Below, one piece after another: positions 35,520-44,081 of a stretch of 64,000 nt of DNA. The position numbers and the translations under genes are program-made. The notes beneath the pieces were generated by a model. The model searched no databases, had not been told where the DNA came from, and worked only from the letters and a program-made list of their open reading frames with translations. This stretch comes from Pseudoruegeria sp039972875 (GTDB taxonomy: Bacteria; Pseudomonadota; Alphaproteobacteria; Rhodobacterales; Rhodobacteraceae). Location: the NCBI GenBank assembly GCA_039972875.1, contig JBDWMA010000010.1, positions 1-64,000 of the forward strand, given 5' to 3'. How positions within the stretch are numbered: the first letter of the stretch is position 1; every line of letters starts with the position of its first letter.

Positions 35520-36806
35520 TCAGCCCTCCCGACAAGCATTTGTGTAGGGTGTCAAAGCCTGTTGGACAGCCGCAATCAATAGCTTGCGTGCTACAGGTTG
35601 AACCGTGCCTTTGGCTACTGAATCAGCCAAGCGACCAAGGTGCTGTGAGATCAGCGGCCATGGAATTTCGGTATCCAGCAAAGCATTCATCAGGTTTTCG
35701 ACAGCTTGCTCCGCATCAGGATTTGGCCAAAGATACCTAATCCGATCTGACAAGCCATAGTGCCGCTGTGTACGTTGTTCTTCATCGCTTCCGGTGACAT
35801 ATCCTTGCCAGTATTGCGGGTTTTCCTGCATGACAGTTTCCATGGCTTGCGGCAATGTACCTACAACGTAGTTGTCACAAATTTCGCCTGCGATTGCGTC
35901 TAGACCATAGAATGCCTCGCGCATTGCGAATGTCAGGCCAGGCCCGACCTTTAGGATCGGAAAACCGTCATCAACCAACTCTGCGAGAGCTTCTGCCGTT
36001 TGATAATCGGTTGAATGGGCTTCAAACACCAAATGGCCTGTTTTTGATCGCCACGCTGACAACGCTGTTGCCTTGTCAGAGACATAGCGATCAATCTCAA
36101 TCTGTCCGAATTCTACACCTGGCTGCACAACCAAGCCGACAATGCGCGGCCAAACCTGCTCAAGCCCCGCCATTTTTAACGCCGCGACATGCGCCGCGAG
36201 CGTTGATGCCACATCGCTAGCGCTGGTTACGACTAAATGATCATGCCCTTCGGATGCGCCGCCTGGGACGGGGACTTCTGTTCCGATGATGTATGCAGGT
36301 GCTGCGTGGCCGCCAACCTCTGAGCCCGCTTCGGCCTGCGCCATAAGGGCCGCAGCACGCGCCGCAATGACGTCATCGTTCAAGGCTTCAGGATCGTCAG
36401 CACATGACATCGATGCGTCTAGATGAATTTTTGAAAACCCCGCTTCGGCGTAAGCTTTGGTCATGACCAATGCCTTTTCCATCGCTTCGGCCGCTGGTAA
36501 ATGACGCCACGGGTTCGGACCAAGATGATCGCCACCCAGCAAAATACTATCCTGTGGCACGCCAACGCTTTGGGCAATTTCCATTACCAAATCGTGAAAA
36601 TCCTGAGGCGTCATGCCGGTATATCCACCGTCTTGATTCACCTGATTACATGTCGCCTCGACGCAGGGAACCAGCCCATGCGTCTTAGCCTCAATCAGGC
36701 CCGCCTCGATCACCAACGGATGTGCCGAGCATACACAGGTAACGCCTGGTTTGCGGCCGGCATTATGTGCAGCAGATAAGCCTATGAATGTATCAAGCGG
36801 GGTCAT
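35520..36806 (-). CDS. GatZ/KbaZ-like protein, likely tagatose-6-phosphate 4-epimerase
   Basis: A 428-residue member of the GatZ/KbaZ family (COG4573). Family signatures are LLGGDHLGPNPWR, FSKIHLDASMSCADD and EAHSTDYQ. In enterobacteria GatZ or KbaZ assists the class II aldolase GatY or KbaY, but no such aldolase gene is in this window. Related stand-alone proteins in Agrobacterium have been reported to convert D-tagatose 6-phosphate to D-fructose 6-phosphate. That would complete galactosamine catabolism here without a second kinase or aldolase. It is coupled to the AgaS-like gene by an ATGA overlap. Confidence 0.88.
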   Translation of the reverse strand: MTPLDTFIGLSAAHNAGRKPGVTCVCSAHPLVIEAGLIEAKTHGLVPCVEATCNQVNQDGGYTGMTPQDFHDLVMEIAQSVGVPQDSILLGGDHLGPNPWRHLPAAEAMEKALVMTKAYAEAGFSKIHLDASMSCADDPEALNDDVIAARAAALMAQAEAGSEVGGHAAPAYIIGTEVPVPGGASEGHDHLVVTSASDVASTLAAHVAALKMAGLEQVWPRIVGLVVQPGVEFGQIEIDRYVSDKATALSAWRSKTGHLVFEAHSTDYQTAEALAELVDDGFPILKVGPGLTFAMREAFYGLDAIAGEICDNYVVGTLPQAMETVMQENPQYWQGYVTGSDEEQRTQRHYGLSDRIRYLWPNPDAEQAVENLMNALLDTEIPWPLISQHLGRLADSVAKGTVQPVARKLLIAAVQQALTPYTNACREG

Positions 36807-37756
36807 GCGAGTACCACAACTTTACTTAGGTGACGTGGTGCGGTGGTGTCTATCCCTTTGGACGCAGCGTTCAATTCCCCCAAAAGCTGCAATGCTGGCA
36901 GCGCCTCTGCACCCACCAGATCGCCTGTCGCACCGACGGGCAATTCAACATCGCCTGGTCCGCCGATTCCAATAACAAAAGCGCCTTTGTCTTGTAATTC
37001 GCGTACAAGTTCGCCGTCTGCCTCGGCTGAATGGCTATGATATAGCATCACAACAGCTGATCCTTCGTCGATCAGGCTGATGGGACCATGGCGGTATTCG
37101 CCTGGGTGGAACGTTTGCGTTGCGGTGATCGCCATCTCCATGAGCTTCAACCCACCTTCAAGCATCACGCCATAATGCGCGCCGCCACCAAGAAAAACGA
37201 TGTGGTTGCGGGCGTGGAACGGCGAAGTATCTGCGGCTTTCATTGCGCCCAATAATGCCTGTGCCTGATTGAACAACGCGTCATCCACCTTGAGCCCGGC
37301 CATTGCGTAGCCCGCAAGCAACATCAGGGACGCCGACGACGTCATGACAATGCCTTCAGCTGGATGGGTGTCAAACACAATCGCAGTATCGCTGGCTGCT
37401 TCAAGTGCGGTATCGGGCGCACACGAAACTCCAATAACATGTAACCCACGATCACGGCTGGCAGCCGCAGCGCGCACAGTTTCGGTCGTTGTTCCGCTCC
37501 GGGATAGTGCGATAATCTCAGCTGGAGTATCGTTGGGCAGGTAGGTGTTGGGGCGGTCGAACCACTCGCCTGCGGGCACCGCGATTGCTTGGTGACCAGC
37601 GGCGCACAGCGCAGAGGCAACCGCAAGCGCGAGGTTGTAGCTGGTGCCACACCCAATGACCACGCGCGTCATTTTTGACGCGGGCAATGGAGCGGGCATT
37701 TTTGCTTTGCGCCAATAGTCGAATTGTCCGACGATGCCGTCGATTGTCTGGGACAT
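36803..37756 (-). CDS. agaS: AgaS-like SIS-domain sugar-phosphate isomerase/deaminase
   Basis: A 317-residue protein of two SIS domains, related to the isomerase half of GlmS. Visible signatures are IGCGTSYNLALA, ALSRSGTTTETV and FHPGEYRHGPISLI. AgaS converts galactosamine 6-phosphate to tagatose 6-phosphate and ammonia. The glutaminase domain of GlmS is missing, as expected for a catabolic enzyme. It follows the kinase gene by 19 bases and overlaps the GatZ-like gene. Glucosamine-6-phosphate deaminase activity is the main alternative. Confidence 0.85.
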   Translation of the reverse strand: MSQTIDGIVGQFDYWRKAKMPAPLPASKMTRVVIGCGTSYNLALAVASALCAAGHQAIAVPAGEWFDRPNTYLPNDTPAEIIALSRSGTTTETVRAAAASRDRGLHVIGVSCAPDTALEAASDTAIVFDTHPAEGIVMTSSASLMLLAGYAMAGLKVDDALFNQAQALLGAMKAADTSPFHARNHIVFLGGGAHYGVMLEGGLKLMEMAITATQTFHPGEYRHGPISLIDEGSAVVMLYHSHSAEADGELVRELQDKGAFVIGIGGPGDVELPVGATGDLVGAEALPALQLLGELNAASKGIDTTAPRHLSKVVVLA

Positions 37757-37775
37757 GTGAAAGTTCCTATAATGC

Positions 37776-38687
37776 TTATTCAATGTTCATTTGATGTGCG
37801 GCAACGTGGTTGATCCAATCATCCGCGATTGGCCAGTTCGCCAATGTGGCAGCCCGATGCAGTCCTCCAACCAAGGCATTGGCAACAGGTGTCACGGGAG
37901 GGCCTAGTTTCTTGGTGACGGCGGCTTTGAGGCCCTCGCTTTTAAAAACGGAGCCGGCATGGGCCCAATTGGTTGGGTCGTCCGATGCGGCATTGGCAAG
38001 TGTCAAAAGTTCGTCTGCGGCGGCATCAAGAATTGCTTGTGCAACGGGGTCACCGGATAGTGCCATGTCGTCGACGATCCGTGCGAGGCTCGCGATCCGG
38101 GCGCGACTTTCTCCGTTTTGCAACGTCCAATCGAGTAAGCCAAACAAATGTTTTGGGGTGTCCATCTTTGCAGTCAGCCGTTCGGCAAACCCATCCTGTG
38201 AACGTCGTCCGTCTGTTTCTGAGGCCGCAAATGATAACGCCCGCTGCCCGATCCAGTACGCGCTGCCTTCGTCGCCCAACACATGCCCCCAGCCACCAAC
38301 ACGGCGCATAACGCCCCGCGTCCGACCAACGGCCATTGATCCTGTACCGGCCAATAGCAGGACACCATCACTGCTTGGGAACGCCCCGTGAAATGCCAGT
38401 TCAACGTCGTTGATGATTAAATGGGGCGCTTTAATCTTGGTTGCGATGAAATCCGCGACGAGATGATCGTGTTTCGGAATTTCACCGAATCCCGGTATAC
38501 CAATCACCGCAAAATCAATCTCTTTTGCCTGCCCCAAAACAGCTCCGAGTGCGTCATCCCAGCCGTTGCCATCTTGCTGATTGCAACCCTGTGCAGGCGT
38601 TAAGATCTGAACTGCACCCGCCTTTGTCGCGACAAGTGCCGCGGTCTTTGTGCCACCTCCATCAACGGATAAAACAGAGCTACCCAT
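37776..38687 (-). CDS. BadF/BadG-type sugar kinase (amino-sugar kinase)
   Basis: A 303-residue member of the BadF/BadG/BcrA/BcrD ATPase family, which includes N-acetylglucosamine kinases. It has phosphate motif 1 SVDGGGTKTAAL at the N-terminus, LLAGTGSMAVG and the GGWGHVLGDEGSAYWIG stretch shared by amino-sugar kinases. In this setting galactosamine (or N-acetylgalactosamine) is the likely substrate. No deacetylase of the NagA/AgaA type lies in the operon, which favours the free amine. Confidence 0.87.
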   Translation of the reverse strand: MGSSVLSVDGGGTKTAALVATKAGAVQILTPAQGCNQQDGNGWDDALGAVLGQAKEIDFAVIGIPGFGEIPKHDHLVADFIATKIKAPHLIINDVELAFHGAFPSSDGVLLLAGTGSMAVGRTRGVMRRVGGWGHVLGDEGSAYWIGQRALSFAASETDGRRSQDGFAERLTAKMDTPKHLFGLLDWTLQNGESRARIASLARIVDDMALSGDPVAQAILDAAADELLTLANAASDDPTNWAHAGSVFKSEGLKAAVTKKLGPPVTPVANALVGGLHRAATLANWPIADDWINHVAAHQMNIE

Positions 38688-39459
38688 GTGTCGCGACCTC
38701 TGCCAGCATCACCCCGACGCCTGTACTCTTAAGATATTGCGCAAATTTTCCTTCAGGTGCCGCGTTCGTAATCAGCAAATCCCCTTGCTTCAATCGGTCA
38801 ACTGCAAAGGTGCTTTTGCGTCCAAATTTTGAGGTGTCGGCCAACACCACCAATTCTTTGCAACGCTTGATCATCCGCGCGTTTGTAGCTGCTTCGTCTG
38901 CATCAACGCTCGTTAAGTTACCCTTGTCATCTATTGAAGTGGCCCCAAGAAATAGCCAGTCAAACCAAAGACCCTCGAGCATCGAAATCGCCGCGGGACC
39001 AACCATCGACTGGTTTTCCGCCCGCACTCGTCCCCCAATCAACGTGACACTGACATTTGAGACATGCGCCAACTCTTGCGCGATGACCAAGCCGTTGGTG
39101 AAGACATTTATCGGCATCTCAATGCTGCGGATGTGGCGCGCCAATTGCAGCACTGTGGTTCCGGCATCAAGAAAGACGGATTCATTGGGTTGGATAAGTT
39201 TTGCGGCCTGACTTGCAATCGCTCTCTTGGCGGCAATTTGATTTTGTTCACGTGCAGAAAACGCGAGTTCTCGGTGCGATCCAGTGGCGATACGCGCAGA
39301 CCCGTGCAATCGTTCGATGTGCCCCAAGCGCTCTAACTCCAACAGATCTCTCCGTACTGTAGCAAGTGAAGCCTTCAGTGATGCAGAGATGTCCTGTACT
39401 GACATTTGGCCCTGCGACAGGAGCAACATAAGAAGTTTGGAATGACGGTTATCTGGCAT
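38680..39459 (-). CDS. DeoR-family repressor (AgaR-like)
   Basis: A 259-residue DeoR-type regulator with an N-terminal helix-turn-helix (MSVQDISASLKASLATVRRDL) and the C-terminal sugar-phosphate-sensing domain (DAGTTVLQLARHI, TNGLVIAQEL, IGGRVRAENQ). It is the first gene of the catabolic unit and overlaps the kinase gene by eight bases, so it probably represses its own operon until a sugar phosphate appears. AgaR and related repressors control amino-sugar genes. Confidence 0.9.
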   Translation of the reverse strand: MPDNRHSKLLMLLLSQGQMSVQDISASLKASLATVRRDLLELERLGHIERLHGSARIATGSHRELAFSAREQNQIAAKRAIASQAAKLIQPNESVFLDAGTTVLQLARHIRSIEMPINVFTNGLVIAQELAHVSNVSVTLIGGRVRAENQSMVGPAAISMLEGLWFDWLFLGATSIDDKGNLTSVDADEAATNARMIKRCKELVVLADTSKFGRKSTFAVDRLKQGDLLITNAAPEGKFAQYLKSTGVGVMLAEVATHG

Positions 39460-40370
39460 AGTATATCCCCTAATGGGCTTAGCAAATCAGTAAAAGCACT
39501 CACGTTCAATCATTATTTTGATTATTTATGATCGAATTGGCAGTTCTACCCACATAGAGTGCTCCATATGCCTAGATATTGGGCAACACTTCCTTCGATA
39601 TTGGTTCTGCTACAGGACACAACTCCGGTTAATTATCCGGGCAACGATGCGATTGACGATCACCGGATTCACTAGAACCTGAACAGAAATCCAGCTCTGT
39701 GTGCGTTGTTATCTTTGCTAACCAAGAGGTCGAGATGGCTGCATGAGAGACTGGCTATGGCGTTTCATTTGGCATCAGCGTCAATGTGAAATTACCCATG
39801 CGACGCAGTCCTGTAGCTGTTGGGACGGTTTCGCAATTATGCACCACAGATATTACAGGGCTCTGAGGATACCCAGCAGTTGGATGGTTATCCCGAGGAC
39901 AAGCGCGTAAGATTTGCGGGATGATGCTCCCATTCAACCGGTGGATTACCGGACCCGTGCACATTGCAAATCTTGACGGTATTACCAACGGGGCGCGCAC
40001 TAAAAAATATTTCAAAATACGGGAGTGGCCAATCCCGTTTATGGCAGACAATCGCATCGTGATGGACAGCAACCGTGCAAAAGGTACGATTCGCCCGTCG
40101 TTCCGCGATGCAAAATGCGCTATGCTGGCTTTGCTCATCGTGTCTGCAAACTCAACAAGGTCTTGCCACACAGTTGCATAGCAAAAACTCTTGCAGCCCT
40201 CGTCGCGGACCAAGAGTAAAAAACTCTACCAGATGCTGTCGAGAAAAATTAAGACCTGAAGCGACGCGTACGCTTTTATAGAAGAGCCCTATTTGCTGAC
40301 TTAGGGCTTATCTTTGACCGACGAACAACCGTACTTTCGAAAATTCACCAGCATTGATAATTGCGAACAG
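39460..40370. other. Intergenic region upstream of the repressor gene
   Basis: The first 80 bases are AT-rich and hold an inverted repeat atcat (39509-39513) and atgat (39528-39532), a possible repressor operator. From 39755 to 40213 there is a 152-codon minus-strand frame without a ribosome binding site or known domain, which I do not accept as a gene. No other feature is seen. Confidence 0.4.
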
Positions 40371-40427
40371 GGGACGCCATAACATTCGAACAGGAATGGC
40401 GTCCCATCCTACACAATGTAGGATGGG
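40371..40427 (-). terminator. Two overlapping hairpins after the second GH114 gene
   Basis: One perfect 10-base stem is cccatcctac (40403-40412) with gtaggatggg (40418-40427). Another is gggacgccat (40371-40380) with atggcgtccc (40396-40405). They share bases 40403-40405, so the two cannot form fully at the same time. They lie just downstream of the stop codon at 40447 on the minus strand and probably end that transcript. Confidence 0.6.
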
Positions 40428-40446
40428 CTTTGAGACTAGGTCAGGT

Positions 40447-42423
40447 CTATCCTTTACCTGCGTTTTGGTTGTCAGTTTTGAAGGGTTCTACGCGCTCTTT
40501 AAACGAGATTTGTTTCTCCATAAGGCGCTCATAGAGCGCTATGAAACGTTCTTCGAGCGCCGCTTGGTTGTCTTCTGAAGCCGTTACCGAACCTTCACTT
40601 GGCTCTGCGCTTAGGCTCCCTGAAGATGTGTCACTACTGACCTCTGCGACACTTTCGTCAGAACTCTCAACATCGTTAGTACCTTCGTCAGAACTCTCAA
40701 CGTCACTAGTACCCTCGTCAAAGCTCCCGGCGTCACTAGCGCCTTCGTTAGTGCTTTCGACATCGTTATCGCTGTCATCAGAGCTCGCAGCGTCGCTGGC
40801 ACTTTCGTCAGAACTCTCAATATCGTTCGTACCGACGTCAGTACTCTCGGTGTCAGTAACACCTCCGCTAGAAATCCCTGCCATCTCGGCCGCGAGTCCC
40901 ACGTTGTCCGCATCAATCACACCTGTCAGTTCGCGATCCGCGACAAAGGGGATCAACCCGTTAGAAAGAGCATCAGACAGAAACGCTTCTTGGTTGGCCT
41001 GCTCGGTCGGGTATGATGTGGCCAATACGAATTTGCCAGCATCTTGCGCCAATTTGATGTAACCTAAATCACCCTCCGTCCAGTCAGAGGTCTTGTCGTC
41101 ATCGAACCAAAGATCTTCTACACCCAACCCGTCGATCGCATTAAGATATGCCGTGTTGCTCCCGCTATCTGGCCCCTCTTCAGAGACGCCTAACAGGCCA
41201 ACGGCATTTTGTGGAATGATGGCGAAGTCAGGGTTCTTGGATTTTGCGTAGTCAGAGATATTGATTACGAAATCGATCATTTCCTGTCGCAACTCTGCTT
41301 CGGTGCCCGGATAGGCCGCGATCACTTCGTCGACGGCATAACCGTCAACAATGTCCAGATAGACGCCATCATAGCCCTGTGCCAGAACATCATCGACGCG
41401 TTGGAATATGACCTGCTGCCAGTCGGAATCCCAGAATTCGACGCGGAAATTTCCTGCCCAATCCGAGTTTTCACTCAGCAGGAAATCAGGTTGTTGTGTT
41501 GACCAGCTATCCTGCCAGTAGTCACGATAATCTTCTGCCTCACCGATGCTGGTGTAGGCATAGAGCTTTTTGCCTTGCGTGGATTGCAGTGTATCGACTT
41601 GTTCTGCGCTCAATGAACTATCGTCTGGATCAACGACAGCGACCTGGAAGTCAGTGTTGGATAACGATGTGAAGCTTGCGTTTTGCAGTTGGTATAGAAG
41701 CGGTATACTCGTGGCGCTCGTCGTAGATGTTTCGGTTGCAGTTTTGGCGTCTGTAATGACGCCGTTGAACAATACGGCTTGTTCATCATAGTCCGTGTTT
41801 GCGTCCAGATTTTCGCCCGACTGCACGTCAAGACCGCCATCAGTCACTACAAAGTCACTGCTGTCCAGTTCACCAGTGCGCACAACTTTCTCAATTCGGT
41901 CCCCAACATCACCCGGCGCAAGCTCAAGACCCTCAGTCTGTGCTTGATCCCCAATAGCTTCACCAACTTCCTCAAGCATGACACTCGCCAGTTTTCGAGG
42001 GTCGTCCAGAAGGCTACTGGAGATCAGAATAGTGCCAGGTTCCCCATTTTCCCCGGGCACAAACGCTCCCAAAACATTTGAGGGAAGCATGTTTCCTTGA
42101 TCAGTTGAATGAATGTCGCCATTGCTTGCAAGCTCAACATTGGGGGTTGCATCTCCGTCAACTACAGCCCGAATTATTTGTTCAATTGCGTTAAGTTCAT
42201 CAGCTGTTCGTAGTTTTTGAAGATCATTGAAGATAGCATCCCCAATCGCATCCGTGTTTTCAGAACCACCCGCCCCATCGGGTAGAGAAAAACCCTTTAC
42301 CTCTTTAAGGGCGGTGGCCAATTCATTCTCCAGCCCGCTGATGGTGTTAGCCCACATCCATTCAGGCTCTTCCTGACGGGCTGCATAAACATTTGAAGCG
42401 CTGGAACTCTCTTGAATACGCAT
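40447..42423 (-). CDS. GH114-domain protein with repeat tail
   Basis: A 658-residue acidic protein. Residues about 112-190 match a domain in the unknown protein at 25623-28610 (VLGAFVPGENGEPGTILIS, LEEVGEAI, DVGDRIEKVV). Residues about 239-510 are a GH114 domain nearly three-quarters identical to the first domain of the RTX protein at 19810, including RVEFWDSDWQ and GYDGVYLDIVDGY. Residues about 520-600 are ten-residue Ser/Asp/Glu repeats, followed by a charged helical end. There is no signal peptide and no RTX repeat, so its export route is unclear. ATG 42423 is chosen, with AAGGGAA upstream. Its position beside the galactosamine genes supports a role in polygalactosamine breakdown. Confidence 0.9.
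   Translation of the reverse strand: MRIQESSSASNVYAARQEEPEWMWANTISGLENELATALKEVKGFSLPDGAGGSENTDAIGDAIFNDLQKLRTADELNAIEQIIRAVVDGDATPNVELASNGDIHSTDQGNMLPSNVLGAFVPGENGEPGTILISSSLLDDPRKLASVMLEEVGEAIGDQAQTEGLELAPGDVGDRIEKVVRTGELDSSDFVVTDGGLDVQSGENLDANTDYDEQAVLFNGVITDAKTATETSTTSATSIPLLYQLQNASFTSLSNTDFQVAVVDPDDSSLSAEQVDTLQSTQGKKLYAYTSIGEAEDYRDYWQDSWSTQQPDFLLSENSDWAGNFRVEFWDSDWQQVIFQRVDDVLAQGYDGVYLDIVDGYAVDEVIAAYPGTEAELRQEMIDFVINISDYAKSKNPDFAIIPQNAVGLLGVSEEGPDSGSNTAYLNAIDGLGVEDLWFDDDKTSDWTEGDLGYIKLAQDAGKFVLATSYPTEQANQEAFLSDALSNGLIPFVADRELTGVIDADNVGLAAEMAGISSGGVTDTESTDVGTNDIESSDESASDAASSDDSDNDVESTNEGASDAGSFDEGTSDVESSDEGTNDVESSDESVAEVSSDTSSGSLSAEPSEGSVTASEDNQAALEERFIALYERLMEKQISFKERVEPFKTDNQNAGKG
40641..40855 (-). 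repeat. 30-base coding repeats (Ser/Asp/Glu tail)
   Basis: About six imperfect 30-base units encode decapeptides such as ESSDEGTNDV, ESSDESASDA and ESTNEGASDA in the C-terminal part of the GH114 protein. The period is a multiple of three, so copy-number change keeps the frame. The encoded tail is strongly acidic and unstructured, and could be a linker or bind calcium. Confidence 0.85.
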
Positions 42424-42586
42424 TTTGTGTTCCCTTTTGTGGTGCAGAATACTGGGTGACACTGCCGCGAAGTAAGGCATTAAGTCATTGAATTACGAAT
42501 AAAAGTTCTGCAAGGCTGTAAATCTTCCTCGACCATGACAATTATGTGTTGCGCATGCTTTCATCCTGCCTACGTAGAGCGACCTC

Positions 42587-42597
42587 GGTCTACTTAA
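42587..42597 (-). promoter_or_regulatory. Element shared with the gene at 25623
   Basis: On the minus strand this reads TTAAGTAGACC and ends 164 bases before the GH114 start codon, matching 25446-25456 in sequence, orientation and distance. It runs into an imperfect dyad, TAGA-CGA and TCG-TCTA, centred near 42582, a possible regulator site. Confidence 0.45.
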
Positions 42598-43312
42598 GCA
42601 CAGGGATGTCCATAATTTAGTCAACCAAACACAAGCATTATACACGACAGATAAAGTCTAAAGATTATCCGGTTCCATTTAGATGTGCCGGTCTATAGCG
42701 TATGCCCATGATCAGCTCACGGGAGCCGTTGTAGGCCGCCCAACGGGTGTTCTGTTTCGGTTCAGTTCAGCGGATGTGCCTCCCCAAAAAAATCAAGAAG
42801 GAGGTATTGGGATCGTGTCGCAAGTAGTGGTTTGATGCGGTATGATTGCTTCATCCAGACACAATTAGCCTGCGACCTTGGCGCGATGGAAAGAGCAGGA
42901 GATCAAAGATTCTGCTGCATTTGTCGATCGCGCGAAAGAGACGCTATATCCAGCACAGAAATTGACCGCGTTCAAGATCATAGATTTCGGGTGATGTACG
43001 CCTTTAAAGCCAGTCAACTCACCACCACCGATCTTCGTCATTGAAAGCCTGTTCCTTGGATCGGGGCCCTACAAAACGCAACCTCCGCCCAATATTTGGG
43101 ACAGGACAATCACATGTGTCTTTGTAAAAAGCCTGTTTGTGTTGCTGTTCTGCTCAATTTTTAGTCAGAAAATTTGACTCAAGCCCCTAAATCGAAGTGA
43201 AACTCACTTTCAGGTTGCTAACAAATTATTAAGATATACCTAAACGGGAAAAATATTAAGAAATTGCCCTCGCCTTATTTGATGAATTTGAGGGTCCATG
43301 AAAGGTCACTAT
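42598..43312. other. Intergenic region, no supported gene
   Basis: Short frames occur (for example 42832-43044 on the plus strand), but none has a ribosome binding site or a recognisable domain. The last 150 bases are AT-rich and should contain the promoter of the oxidoreductase gene at 43313. Confidence 0.4.
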
Positions 43313-43939
43313 ATGTCCAACCTATTGTTAATTAACGCAAGTCCGCGGCAAGAAAATTCCAGATCGAGACAGTTAGCAGAGAGTTTCATCGATAAGTGGA
43401 GTAAAGAGAACGCAGATGCAACCGTAGTGACCCGTGACGTCAGCCCGGGCAATGTAAATGGGCCGACACAGGATTGGGTTGAGGCGAATTTCGTCCCCAA
43501 AGACAAACGAACTGATGCGCAAAATGAGCTTCTTGCGGAATCAGATGAGTATATCAGCGAGATTAAGGCGGCCAGCCACGTTGTTATTTCGACGCCGCTG
43601 TACAATTTTTCCGCCCCATGGAATTTGAAGGCATATATCGACAACCTCGTGCGCGAAGGTGAAACGTTTTATTATTCGGTCGAAACAAGCCATGGGCCGC
43701 TTCTAGAAGAAGGCAAAAAGCTTCTTTTGATTTTTACCGCGTCTGGCGACTATGCACCGGATGCTGAATTTGGCCAGTACGATGTATTGACGCCAACAAT
43801 TGCGACAGCCTACGGATTTATGGGTTTGACAGATTTGTCGGTCATTCATTGTGGAAACCGCGCAGAAGCTCCGGAATTGAAAGAGGCGTCAATGACCGCA
43901 GCGCTTAGCCGGATCGACGAGCTTTCCGCCGTCTGGTGA
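43313..43939 (+). CDS. azoR: FMN-dependent NADH-azoreductase
   Basis: A 208-residue flavodoxin-like oxidoreductase of the AzoR group. The FMN-binding loop INASPRQENSRSRQLAE is at the N-terminus, followed by the family stretches STPLYNFSAPWNLKAYIDNL and the FTASGDY glycine loop. Such enzymes reduce quinones and azo compounds. ATG 43313 has AAAGGT upstream; an in-frame ATG at 43298 follows GAGGG and is equally possible. It is separated from the biosynthetic cluster by 142 bases and could be a separate unit or an accessory flavoreductase. Confidence 0.9.
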   Translation: MSNLLLINASPRQENSRSRQLAESFIDKWSKENADATVVTRDVSPGNVNGPTQDWVEANFVPKDKRTDAQNELLAESDEYISEIKAASHVVISTPLYNFSAPWNLKAYIDNLVREGETFYYSVETSHGPLLEEGKKLLLIFTASGDYAPDAEFGQYDVLTPTIATAYGFMGLTDLSVIHCGNRAEAPELKEASMTAALSRIDELSAVW

Positions 43940-44081
43940 TGCAATGATGCCTCGTTCATCACCCCGTTTGGCGTGAACGGAGCCCCTCCAGTTCTTCTTT
44001 TAAAATTTGTGGTGCGCAGGGGCTTCTTGGGCAAACGTCTGCTTGTGCGCAACCACACCCAAAATCCGCAGGAGGCCATCT

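Noticed and set aside
39755..40213. A 152-codon minus-strand open frame upstream of the DeoR gene
   Set aside because: No ribosome binding site, no recognisable domain and irregular composition. Kept only as a note on the intergenic region.
40641..40855. Regular 30-base repeats suggesting a CRISPR array
   Set aside because: The units are directly adjacent with no spacers and are in frame inside the GH114 protein gene.
42832..43044. A 70-codon plus-strand frame
   Set aside because: No ribosome binding site and no recognisable protein. Neighbouring frames read equally well.
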